DNA of 47,533 nucleotides from Strigomonas culicis (Eukaryota; Euglenozoa; Kinetoplastea; Trypanosomatida; Trypanosomatidae), in the NCBI GenBank assembly GCA_000482145.1, contig AUXH01000068.1:1-47533 (forward strand), in the 5' to 3' direction. Below, in pieces: positions 37,991 to 46,632 of the stretch (the first letter of the stretch is position 1; each line of letters begins with the position of its first letter). The notes beneath the pieces are model-generated. The model was not told the DNA's origin. It was given only the letters and a program-made list of their open reading frames with translations, and searched no databases. The position numbers were made by a program, and so were the translations under genes.

Positions 37991-38422
37991 ACGGATGCTT
38001 TACCACTTCCCTTTGCGAGAGAAAAGAAGGAGCTCTCTAGCTAATGACGAAGGAGAAAGGATGAGGGAGAAAAAAAAGAATGTAGACGACCTATTAAACA
38101 CATTTGGTGCATCTATTAATACATATTTCTTCTGTTTTTTTTTTTTTAATACTCAATATGTAGCAATTCTGAAAGTGTGTAGATTTGTATAGGATAGTGA
38201 CGTCTTTCATGGGGTGAGGCGAACGTTAAGCAAGGGTGAAAGACCCATTGTTCTTTTTTCTTTTTAAAAAAGGTACATTAATACATTTTGATACAAGTCA
38301 TACATAAGTAAAAAAAAAAACAGTAATAAAACGTGAGTAGGTGAGATAGCTATTTAACATCACATGGCATTTTAAAAAATGAGAAACTGTATGCACACAC
38401 ATATGTCCAGGGAGCACCGCAC
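37991..38422. other. 0.4-kb intergenic region
   Basis: AT-rich sequence with the PSF3 leader (pyrimidine tract on the transcript strand near 38052-38080, CATTAG ending about 38040) and the 3' UTR of the next gene. No gene seen. Confidence 0.75.
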
Positions 38423-39241
38423 CTATTTCTTCCCCTTGGAGGCGTTATACTCCCTCAAGCGCTGCTGCTCCTCCTGGCGCACGAGCAGACGCCGCAAACA
38501 GTCAATGTTGGTCTGATTCAGCGGCCGGTCGACGACCAGCTTCACGTCTTGCAGCAGCTCGTTGAGGTCGTCCTCGGAGACATCCACCTGGAGCTTCTTC
38601 ACGCTCTTGTACTGGTCCTGCGTGCCGGCGGCCTCGATGTCCTTCAGCTCGGCGAGGTCCTGCTCCGCCCGCAGGCGCGCCTCGTGCTCCTCGAGGATGA
38701 GCGCCTCCAGGTCCTCCAGCTTCTGCGGTGACACGCTGCTGAGCTCGCTGACGTTGTCATTGAGGTAGCCGGCGGTCGACTTGAAGGCCATGTTGCCGAA
38801 CGTGTCGCACTTACCGGTCGCCGCCGTGTTCTTGGGGGGCACCGTGTGCGGGCCGGGCCTCCAGCCGTACTCGTGACCGGTGTGCTGGCAGCAGCCGCTG
38901 CCGCTCGGCGGCGGGTTCCTGTTGATACAGCCGGTGCCGCAGCGGTACGTGGACGACCGCATGGTGCCCTCCTTGCAGCGCCAGCTGCCCGGGTGCGCCG
39001 GCACGCGCGGGATGCAGGGGCAGCCGCCGACCGCCGCGTAGTAGTTGTTCGTGCGCGGCATCGCGAGGAGCTTGTAGTCCGGCAGGCCCTCGTGGTGCCC
39101 GTAGCAGTTGCATTTGTGGTACTTCTTGTGCGGGACGATGGAGGAGCCGTTTTTCGTATTCACAGACGGGAGCGCTGTGCCATGCTGGGTTTGGGTCTTG
39201 TTCCTAGAGGTGTTGCCACGCTGCGAAGTGACCGTTGCCAT
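38423..39241 (-). CDS. Cys-rich and coiled-coil hypothetical protein, 272 residues
   Basis: Not recognised. The start at 39241 (MATVTSQRGNTSRNK) is used because the upstream extension is AT-rich leader. Residues ~35-140 are rich in Cys, His, Gly, Pro and Tyr (KCNCYGHHEG, GGCPCIPRVPAHPGSWRC, YRCGTGCINRNPP, SGCCQHTGHEYGW), suggesting a metal-binding or disulphide-rich unit, although the spacing fits no finger I know. After ~170 a coiled coil (KLEDLEALILEEHEARLRAE) leads to a C-terminal module DDLNELLQDVKLVVDRP...IDCLRRLLVRQEE. The same coiled-coil plus module ends the neighbouring 152-residue protein at 39649-40107. A cytoskeletal or flagellar role is a guess. Confidence 0.7.
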   Translation of the reverse strand: MATVTSQRGNTSRNKTQTQHGTALPSVNTKNGSSIVPHKKYHKCNCYGHHEGLPDYKLLAMPRTNNYYAAVGGCPCIPRVPAHPGSWRCKEGTMRSSTYRCGTGCINRNPPPSGSGCCQHTGHEYGWRPGPHTVPPKNTAATGKCDTFGNMAFKSTAGYLNDNVSELSSVSPQKLEDLEALILEEHEARLRAEQDLAELKDIEAAGTQDQYKSVKKLQVDVSEDDLNELLQDVKLVVDRPLNQTNIDCLRRLLVRQEEQQRLREYNASKGKK

Positions 39242-39648
39242 GTTCGTTTGTTGTGAATGTCTTCTTTCGGAAAGTGGAGTTGACGTGTGTGCTGTCCGAT
39301 ACGAGTGTGACCCCTTTTTTTTTAGAAAAGAAAGAGAAGATCGAGAATATATGATAGTTATTGTACATGTATCAGCAAAGACATATATGTGCAAAAATAT
39401 GTAGTCGTCATTCATTTTTTTTCCCTTCTTCTGCGAGTAGTTTCCATTAAGTAATCGTAACTCAAATAAAAATCATGTAGAGGGTTGAGAGGGAAATAAA
39501 TGACCACTCACGGGTGTTGAATCTGTCTAAAAAGACAATTGGCTATTTCACATATAACATTACAGTGTATATACAAGGTGTTACAAACAAACCAGTGTAA
39601 CAGTATGGTCTGTGTACAGTGGATGAATAAGAAAAAGAAAAGCGTACA
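39242..39648. other. 0.4-kb intergenic region
   Basis: AT-rich leader and 3' UTR between the two module-sharing genes. No gene or RNA seen. Confidence 0.75.
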
Positions 39649-40107
39649 TCAGTTTGAGCTTACGAATGTGCCCATCTTCTCCGCCACACGGAGGTTCTTC
39701 ACGCGCTCCTCCTCCTCCAGCAAGTAATGCAGGCGAATAATGCTCTCCTTGGAGCCGACGGGCTGCCCCGCCACGAACTGCACCTCATCCAGCACCTCCG
39801 TGTACTGCTCGTTGATGGAGGGTATGTGGTTCGTGTCGCGCGTATACAGAGTGGTGCCGCCACCTTTCTTGCCCGAGAGGCTCCCGGCACCGTTGAAGCG
39901 CTCGTAGTCCTCCCCGTGGTGGGTGCCGATGAGACCCAGCTCCTGTTCGACCTCGTGCAGCTGCTCCTCCGTCGCGAGGCGGGACTGCATCTCCTGCGCC
40001 AGCACCGCGCGCAGGAAGTTCTTGCGCTCTTGAAGCTTTGCCTGGGCCTTCTCCTTCTTTGTCTGGCCGCGGGCGACGGAGCCGTTGAGAATGGGAGCGG
40101 TACTCAT
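39649..40107 (-). CDS. Small coiled-coil hypothetical protein, 152 residues
   Basis: Not recognised. It starts MSTAPILNGSVARGQ. A charged helix (TKKEKAQAKLQERKNFLRAV, then LAQEMQSRLATEEQLHEVEQ) forms a likely coiled coil, followed by a Gly-rich linker and a C-terminal module QYTEVLDEVQFVAGQPV...IIRLHYLLEEEERVKNLR. That module aligns without gaps with the end of the protein at 38423-39241 (L..L..DV..V...P......I..L..LL..EE...LR). It lacks the Cys-rich N-terminal part. The two adjacent genes probably derive from duplication with gain or loss of the N-terminal part. No localisation signal. Confidence 0.75.
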   Translation of the reverse strand: MSTAPILNGSVARGQTKKEKAQAKLQERKNFLRAVLAQEMQSRLATEEQLHEVEQELGLIGTHHGEDYERFNGAGSLSGKKGGGTTLYTRDTNHIPSINEQYTEVLDEVQFVAGQPVGSKESIIRLHYLLEEEERVKNLRVAEKMGTFVSSN

Positions 40108-40310
40108 AGCGGTAGATGGTGGAATACGTAAACTGAGGTTGTGTACATATCATAGGATTCAGAAAGAGAGGGGGGGGGGAGAGAGAGGGGAAGAATCATA
40201 GCGTTTCGCCTTGGAGGCATATACCAGATGGAGAAGGCATACCTGCTCCTCATGATCCATACACATATAATGCTTTACATTATTACACAAAAAAGAACGC
40301 GGTCCGCTAC

Positions 40311-43300
40311 CTAATGGAACAGCGGTTCCAGTTGCCTCAGTAAGGACGAGGGCAGCCAGCCGTTCGACGCGGCGCCCTGCACAAGGGGGCGCCATGCCTC
40401 CAGGTCGGACGGCGCCGCGCCCCACACCCCACAGCCCTTCCGCCACCACTTGATGCCCGCGGCGGCGGCGGACTGCGCGACGTGGAGCGTCAGGTGCGGC
40501 GGCGCCACGCCCGCCAGCACGTGCCGCGCGACGGACAGCAGCACGTGCGCGAGCGAGAGGCTGACCTGCCGGAACTCAAAGGCGGTGCCGTCCTCCGCGC
40601 GGAGGAAGAGCCGCGCCCCGTCCAGCAGGCACTGCAGCTGCGGCGCGGTGAGGCGCAGCACTGCCGACGGCGCGTCCCCGTGCGCGTCACAGTGGGCGAG
40701 GAGGGCCAGCAGGGCGGTCGACAGGTTCATCCGCAGCGTAATGTTCGGGGCGTACTGCACGAAGGCCGGGGTGTACACGCTCAACAGCGCGTGCAGCAGC
40801 CACGCGGTGCGCGGCGCCTCCTCCGCCAGCGTCGCGGCGACCGCTGCGGGGTGCTGGTCCAGCACACGCAGCGTGTCGCCCCAGCAGAGCAGTCCGTTAC
40901 ACAGGGCGGTGCGGTCCGACCAGCAGGGCGCCACGGCCGGGTCGGCCGCCTCCGCCGCCGCGCCAAAGTCGAGGCAGAGCGAGGCGACGCAGCAGCGGTG
41001 GACCCGCGCCACGAAGGGGAGGTGCTCCGGGTAGAGAAAGACGCCGTCGTACAGCACCGCGAAGCAGGCGCGCCGCATCGCCGCGCTCTGCGCAGAGGCC
41101 TCCTCGTCCTGCGCGGGCGCGCCCGCACGGTGGGTGCGGCCGAGGATACGCTCCAGCACCTCCACGCACAGCACCAGGATGGGCCGCTCATCCCCCTCCG
41201 CCGCCGTCACCTGTCCCAGCTCCTTTTGAAGGAGGAGGAAGGAAGGGTCCTCACCGGTGGTGGTGCTGCGGTCGAGCAGTGCATCGCAGCAGCAGCTCAC
41301 CAGATCGAGGGCGACCATCGCCATGTCCTCCGCGTCCACGCCGCTGCCGTGCCCCGCGGTGGTGTCCAGGAAGACGTGCAGGACGGCTCGGACGACTTGG
41401 CCCACCCATGGCAGTGCCGGCGCCAGCTGCTCGCCGGCCGCCTGGCAGACCTCGTTGAGACAGGACAGCAGGCACACGCCCTCGACGGTGAAGACCCCTC
41501 TGCCTGTGGGGTCGACCGCGCACAGCTGCATGTAGTGCTGCGCCAGCGGCTCCAGGAGGTCCATCGCGGTGGGGGCGCCGGGGGGCAGGTGCGCGGCCGC
41601 CACGGGCACGGCCTGCTCCAGCACGCGATACAGCGCGACGCGGGCGCCCAGCTGGAAGCGGCCGGTGAGGAGCCCCTCGCGCACGAGACGCACGAGCAGC
41701 GCACGCGCCACCGCACAGCGGTGCGGGAGCGAGGCGAGGTGCACGGCCGCAGCGGCACTCCGCCCTGGCAGCGTCTCCTCCGCACTGTCTTCGTCGTCGT
41801 CGGTTTCGTCATCACTGGTGTCGCTGTCCATCACCGACACGGAGAGCGTGGAGAGGAGTATCACCCGCACGGCTTCCAAGATCTCCGCCACGACGAGCTT
41901 GTTCGGGTCGGTCAAGGAAAGGTGGACGAGCGCGGACAGCATGCTCTCAAGACCCCCCAGCCGCTCCACCAGCTGGACGGGCAGGGCGGGCGCCGGTGGC
42001 GGCAGGCGGCCTGCAGCGCCAGAGGCAAGGGCACCGTTGCTGCTGTCGTCTTGAAAGAGGCGCGAGAAGAGCTCGACAATGGTGATGCGAAAGAAAAAGG
42101 GCACTGTTTCAGCGCCGCTGCGACACGCGGCGGACTGTGGGTCAAAGCGATTGAGCCATTCCATGGCGCACCGTGTGAGGCTCTCTATGGATGTGAAAAT
42201 GAGATTCGTTAAGATGGCTTGTTGTGCGGCGCGGTCGTCGTGCTGCGCGGCGGAAGAAGCCGCACACAAGAGCTCTTCTACTATTTGATTAAACATGAAG
42301 AGGGCGGCCTCAGCGGCCACAAAGGCGACGGGCTCAACAGTGGCAGGGCAACCCGAGTCATCACATGGCTCACGTGTGCCTTCGCAGATGTGCTGCAGAC
42401 TTTGCATCGTGGCTATGGTCATGGGTAACAGCGCTTCCTGCAGCGGGAACAAGAGCTCTTCCGCGAAAGAGAGGCAGTGAAGCATCCACGCCGCTGCGCG
42501 ACGGCGAGAGCCGTTATCATCAAAAAGTGTGTCAAGGCCCGTCGCGACTTCCTCCGCATCTTCGTCCGACACTTCCTGCTTATCTCCCCTGACGCTCGCG
42601 CCGCTCCCCTCGTCGAGGGAATGGAAGGGCGCACTGTCCGCGTCCTTACGCCGCTTCCCGTGCCGACGGAGCGGGCCGTGCCGCCTGGCGGTGTCCTTCA
42701 CCAGCGTCACATGGACGGAACCCGCATCATCCGGCACGTGCGCGGCCATATCCGCGCTGGCCGCCACCGCACGCACGGGGACACACAGTAAGGGGTGCAG
42801 GGCGGAGAGAAGAGATGGCAGGAGCGCGCGATCCGACGCGAACACAGTGGCGAGAACGGCCGGTGCGTGCGTTGCCCACTCGGAGAGGAAGTCCAGAGAC
42901 GCCACCACCACACGATCAAAGGTGCAATCCAACAGCTGCTGGGGCTGCTGAGCGGTGAGGGATGTTACGTATTGCCATACGTGAACCGTTACGGACAGAA
43001 AGGCGTGCGGAAAGGGGGAAGAACACAATGACACCGGTGTGCTGCCGAGGTCCAGAGCAGGCGATTGGAAGTAAGTGTCATCCGCATCAGCGACGGCCAT
43101 CGCGTAGGTCATCACGCTGATGTGTGCCGCACAAGCGCTCTTCACTGCAGCTCGACAAGTGTCCTGACGGGCGTCGGTGGAGGGCGGGTCCGCCGCCACC
43201 GCCGCCAAGAGGTGCTGCGCGCTCACCAGCAGCACCTCCTCCACATAGTGCTGCTGCACATGCACATGAATGGCCTGCGCACGCGCCGCCAGACGTTCCG

Positions 43301-44192
43301 CCAAGGATGCGGCGGCGGAAGACCCATCAAGACCTGGGCCATGGCTCTCTGGTTGTATGCCGAGCTGCGCCACGACCGCAGAGGATAGCATGAGGACACC
43401 CTCGGACAGCAGCACCTGCAAGCTGTCAAGGACTGTCGTTATGGAATCCACCAGTGTCGCGTGATAAAAAAGACTGCCATCCGACACGGTGTGTAGTTCC
43501 AGGAGGCGATCCAGCAGCGGCAGCAACGCCTCGTACATGCGGCAAACCGAAAAGGCAACGGCACCAAAGACCTCGGCCGGCAGCTTCAGCAGCTCCGGGG
43601 CCAGGTCTTCGGCCAGCATCGCCAGCAGCCTCGCGGTACTCGCCACGCGCTGCGGTGCCTCCGCCAGACCCGCTTGCGCGCACGCCTGGCACACATCCTG
43701 CTCCACCGCCGCAAAGCATGGCGCCACGCGGGCGCACCAGGCGTGTGGGTCAACGTGTGATGCCCGCACCGAGGGCGGTGACGTCGTTGCAGACACCAGA
43801 AGCGACCGCAGCAGTGCCAGAAGCGTCGCACGAGCGGCCGCACAGCGTGCCTCCTCCGCCTGTGCCTCCCCATGCTGCGCGGACAAGGATGGGCCACAAT
43901 GCTGTAGAAGTGAAGAGAGATGCGCATTGAGAGGAAACGAGGGCGACTGTATGTGACGTGGATCTGTACGGAGAAAGTAGCGCGCACAGGTGGCGGCCGC
44001 CACGCGCTCCTCCACCGACAGTGCGTGCGACCCGCTACTGCCAGTGGCGAAGAGGGTAAGTGCCTCTTGCAGGGCTTCTTCCCTCACCGACAGGCTCTCC
44101 AGCTGCGCGAGAATCTGCCTCTGGTAGTCAGCCTCTGTGAAGTGGCGGAGGAGCTCACCCCAATCGGTAGTGTAGGGCTGCGTTAGAGACAT
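40311..44192 (-). CDS. Importin-beta-superfamily-like alpha-solenoid protein
   Basis: 1293 residues from the ATG at 44192 (MSLTQPYTTDWGELL). It is almost all Leu/Ala-rich amphipathic helices in pairs, consistent with HEAT repeats along the whole chain. Two acidic segments break it: one with DEDAEEVATGLDTLFDD near 560 and one with SDDETDDDEDSAEE near 800. The segment after the first (RRRAAAWMLHCLSFAEELLF then PLQEALLPMTIATMQSL) recalls the 'EKA.A..ML...A.EL...F.P' region of importin-5/Kap121 karyopherins. The opening resembles an importin N-terminus with AAATCARYFLR. Nuclear import receptor is the best guess; other HEAT scaffolds are possible. The right half of the gene (5' coding part, above ~42 kb) is visibly less GC-rich than the left half. 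Confidence 0.5.
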   Translation of the reverse strand: MSLTQPYTTDWGELLRHFTEADYQRQILAQLESLSVREEALQEALTLFATGSSGSHALSVEERVAAATCARYFLRTDPRHIQSPSFPLNAHLSSLLQHCGPSLSAQHGEAQAEEARCAAARATLLALLRSLLVSATTSPPSVRASHVDPHAWCARVAPCFAAVEQDVCQACAQAGLAEAPQRVASTARLLAMLAEDLAPELLKLPAEVFGAVAFSVCRMYEALLPLLDRLLELHTVSDGSLFYHATLVDSITTVLDSLQVLLSEGVLMLSSAVVAQLGIQPESHGPGLDGSSAAASLAERLAARAQAIHVHVQQHYVEEVLLVSAQHLLAAVAADPPSTDARQDTCRAAVKSACAAHISVMTYAMAVADADDTYFQSPALDLGSTPVSLCSSPFPHAFLSVTVHVWQYVTSLTAQQPQQLLDCTFDRVVVASLDFLSEWATHAPAVLATVFASDRALLPSLLSALHPLLCVPVRAVAASADMAAHVPDDAGSVHVTLVKDTARRHGPLRRHGKRRKDADSAPFHSLDEGSGASVRGDKQEVSDEDAEEVATGLDTLFDDNGSRRRAAAWMLHCLSFAEELLFPLQEALLPMTIATMQSLQHICEGTREPCDDSGCPATVEPVAFVAAEAALFMFNQIVEELLCAASSAAQHDDRAAQQAILTNLIFTSIESLTRCAMEWLNRFDPQSAACRSGAETVPFFFRITIVELFSRLFQDDSSNGALASGAAGRLPPPAPALPVQLVERLGGLESMLSALVHLSLTDPNKLVVAEILEAVRVILLSTLSVSVMDSDTSDDETDDDEDSAEETLPGRSAAAAVHLASLPHRCAVARALLVRLVREGLLTGRFQLGARVALYRVLEQAVPVAAAHLPPGAPTAMDLLEPLAQHYMQLCAVDPTGRGVFTVEGVCLLSCLNEVCQAAGEQLAPALPWVGQVVRAVLHVFLDTTAGHGSGVDAEDMAMVALDLVSCCCDALLDRSTTTGEDPSFLLLQKELGQVTAAEGDERPILVLCVEVLERILGRTHRAGAPAQDEEASAQSAAMRRACFAVLYDGVFLYPEHLPFVARVHRCCVASLCLDFGAAAEAADPAVAPCWSDRTALCNGLLCWGDTLRVLDQHPAAVAATLAEEAPRTAWLLHALLSVYTPAFVQYAPNITLRMNLSTALLALLAHCDAHGDAPSAVLRLTAPQLQCLLDGARLFLRAEDGTAFEFRQVSLSLAHVLLSVARHVLAGVAPPHLTLHVAQSAAAAGIKWWRKGCGVWGAAPSDLEAWRPLVQGAASNGWLPSSLLRQLEPLFH

Positions 44193-44240
44193 ATGTAAAA
44201 AAAAAAGGAGGAAAATAAGAATGAATCTGTTCCTACAATT

Positions 44241-44265
44241 CTGAGAGAGATTCAAGAGGAATAGA
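44241..44265 (-). promoter_or_regulatory. Probable trans-splice acceptor of the importin-like gene
   Basis: The transcript strand shows a C/T-rich stretch (TCCTCTTGAATCTCTCTC) ending in CAG at 44243-44241, about 48 bases before the ATG. Confidence 0.45.
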
Positions 44266-44438
44266 AACAAGTATATAAAAAGAGTTCTGGATACTGATTG
44301 CATTGCGTATGACCATAATAACCATTCGTATCACTTGGAAACAGTGACAAGGAGAAACCAAAAAGACCCCTCCTTCTGCATCGCTTGCGTCATGGTTTGC
44401 GCATTAGTACTTTACAAAACTGCCAACAATCATAGACA

Positions 44439-45998
44439 TTAGGTGTCCAGTGCACGCTTTAGTTCATCAAAAACCACGACGTGCTTCGCTTCCATTTGCG
44501 TACGCAGCAGCTGTGCCTCCCGCCGCCGTTCGCACACCAGCAAGGCGCTCAGTATTTTGTTCAGCAGGACCCCATTCCCTTTCAAACGGTATCGCTTCAT
44601 CTCCCGCAGCACGAAATCGAGCTCCGCAAAGTCGTTTGTCTCCCGCATCACCTCCAGCAGAATGGACATGGTGTGGAGGGATGGGCGCAGCGGGCGGTCG
44701 GACAGGGCGCGCCGGTCGCTCGCCGGGAGGACGGCGCGGTACATGGCGAAGGCGGCCGACGGATCGCGCGAGTGCCGGGCGGTCTGCAGCACCGCGTTAA
44801 GTAGGTGGTTCGTCAACGGCGTGTGCTGCAGCGTCGTGACGGTGGCGAGCGCCTCCGCGTGGTGGCCGTGCCGCAGCAGGCCGCCGAGCAGGCGGGTGTA
44901 CAGCCCGGGCGACCCCTGCCGCTCGTGCCGCGAGAGGTAATCGGCGACCCGCGCCGCCGCGAGGTGCATCGAGCCGCTGCCGCCGCTCGCGTCACAGACG
45001 CCTATGTAGGAGTTCACCGTGAACTCGGACGGCGTCAGGTGGTGCCGGTCCACGTCCAGCATCAGGGAGTGCGCCTTCGCCTCCGTGCGCAGGCGGTGGG
45101 CCGGGTCCCCGCCGTGGACGGCCGCGCTGCGCTCCAGCAGCCCCATCACGTACTGCACCACGCGCGCCGTCGGGTCCGTGCCGCTGTCGACCATGTAGCG
45201 GTACATGGACCACAGCTTCTCCACCGCGTGCGGGGCGAGGACGGCCTGCGCCGCGGCCAGCGGCGTGCGCAGCTCGAGCGGGGCGGACAGCGCCGTGTTG
45301 CCGGCGGTGGCGCTGCCCTGCAGCTCGTCGTCGAGCGCGGCGTCCCCCGCGGCGACGTCGCCGGCGCGGCGGAGGCGCAGCGCGGCGCGCCCCTGCACCC
45401 CCACCGCGTACAGCAGGTGGAACACGTCCTCGTACGTGTCCGCGCGCAGCCGCAGCCGCTGCTGCACCACCTCGTCGTGCAGGGCCAGAAGGGTGTAGTA
45501 CTTCTCCAGCGGGGTCTGGTGGGCATGCAGGCACGTGACCACGCGCACGAGGAGGTGCTGGTGCGCCTTGCGCCGCGCGGCCCACACCAGCTCCTGTTGG
45601 ATCGGGTTGAGGTGCAGCTGCTGCGTGTGCGCATCCGTGTGCACCACAAGGGCCGCGTCGTAGCCCTTGGCGGCCGCTGGTGCAGCGGGGTCCTGCGCCG
45701 GCCGCCTCAGCGCGCGTGACTTGCGGAGCGTCGTGCGGTAGGAAGGGAGAGCGGCCTGTGCCGCTGCCGCTGCCGCGTCCGCCACGGTGAGAGCGTATGC
45801 CGGTTGGCCGGCACGAGGCACATCCGCCTCAGCGGGGAGCGTGGCTGGCGGCCGGCGTGTGCGTCCATGTGGCGTCCTCTTCAGCGCCGTAGCGTCGGTG
45901 CCACGGGAGAGCCAAGTGGGGTCCTGTGCAGCGCGCCAGCGTATAGCGCAAAGGGGTATGCTTGGGTGCACGACTTTATCACGGAAAAGCCGCCGCAT
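44439..45998 (-). CDS. Pentatricopeptide-repeat-like mitochondrial protein
   Basis: 519 residues starting at the first ATG, 45998 (MRRLFRDKVVHPSIPLCAIR), a basic Ser-containing mitochondrial presequence. After ~110 residues of Ala/Pro/Arg-rich linker, helical pairs follow. The clearest PPR-like units are in the C-terminal third: SLHTMSILLEVMRETNDFAE followed by LDFVLREMKRYRLKGNGVLL, and NKILSALLVCERRREAQLLR followed by TQMEAKHVVVFDELKRAL. Earlier units (HAVEKLWSMYRYMVDSGTDP, TVNSYIGVCDASGG, HLLNAVLQTARHSRDPSAAF) fit more loosely. PPR proteins in trypanosomatids bind mitochondrial RNA or belong to the mitoribosome and its assembly; which applies here cannot be told. Poly-Ala stretches and very GC-rich codon use are notable. 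Confidence 0.62.
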   Translation of the reverse strand: MRRLFRDKVVHPSIPLCAIRWRAAQDPTWLSRGTDATALKRTPHGRTRRPPATLPAEADVPRAGQPAYALTVADAAAAAAQAALPSYRTTLRKSRALRRPAQDPAAPAAAKGYDAALVVHTDAHTQQLHLNPIQQELVWAARRKAHQHLLVRVVTCLHAHQTPLEKYYTLLALHDEVVQQRLRLRADTYEDVFHLLYAVGVQGRAALRLRRAGDVAAGDAALDDELQGSATAGNTALSAPLELRTPLAAAQAVLAPHAVEKLWSMYRYMVDSGTDPTARVVQYVMGLLERSAAVHGGDPAHRLRTEAKAHSLMLDVDRHHLTPSEFTVNSYIGVCDASGGSGSMHLAAARVADYLSRHERQGSPGLYTRLLGGLLRHGHHAEALATVTTLQHTPLTNHLLNAVLQTARHSRDPSAAFAMYRAVLPASDRRALSDRPLRPSLHTMSILLEVMRETNDFAELDFVLREMKRYRLKGNGVLLNKILSALLVCERRREAQLLRTQMEAKHVVVFDELKRALDT

Positions 45999-46632
45999 TG
46001 AGAGCAATACGCTATTTTCTTAATTCTTGGGTTTGTATGTGTGTGAAAAATGTACAAAGAGAGGAAGCAGAAGAGGAATATATGTTTATATAACAATGTA
46101 AACGCATAGTTGATTGTCAAAAATATCATATCGCACACATCTGTTGACAGATAAACAAGTTTAGACAAATATTTTTAAAAACTGATGATAAACATAGATG
46201 CTAGATTGCTTCCTATGAAGACACATTTCCAAAAAGAGTTATTACACGCACCTAAAAAAGAAAAAAGGAACAAAAAAAAAGTAGAAAAGTAGACTGTGAA
46301 TATCATCCATGAAACATAATATAGTGAAAATAAAAGCGTACACATGTGCATTGATAACACAGTGACGAGAGAGGTAACATAAATGAATCTTCACATGCCT
46401 TCTTTTGCTTAATGTTCTATAGTATTGTCGTGCTATACTCACTCTTATTGTTAAGAGATGCTTATAAAAAAAAAGTGGGATAAAAAACTAAAAGAAAACA
46501 ACACCAAAGCCCTTTTGACCCGTTCACTATCACTAAGTTTGAAGTGAATAGACCACTTGCTGTCCAAAGTGGCGATAAAGTGAGTTAACGCACGCACGCA
46601 GCTGCGCACCTGCGAGAGTGCGGGGCCTCATC
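45999..46632. other. 0.6-kb intergenic region
   Basis: AT-rich leader of the PPR-like gene and 3' UTR of the cullin gene. No gene seen. The last ~60 bases before the cullin stop are more GC-rich. Confidence 0.75.

Noticed and set aside
40482..42212. 576-codon plus-strand open frame
   Set aside because: Antisense shadow of the importin-like gene; Arg/Gln/Glu/Gly-rich with no domain.
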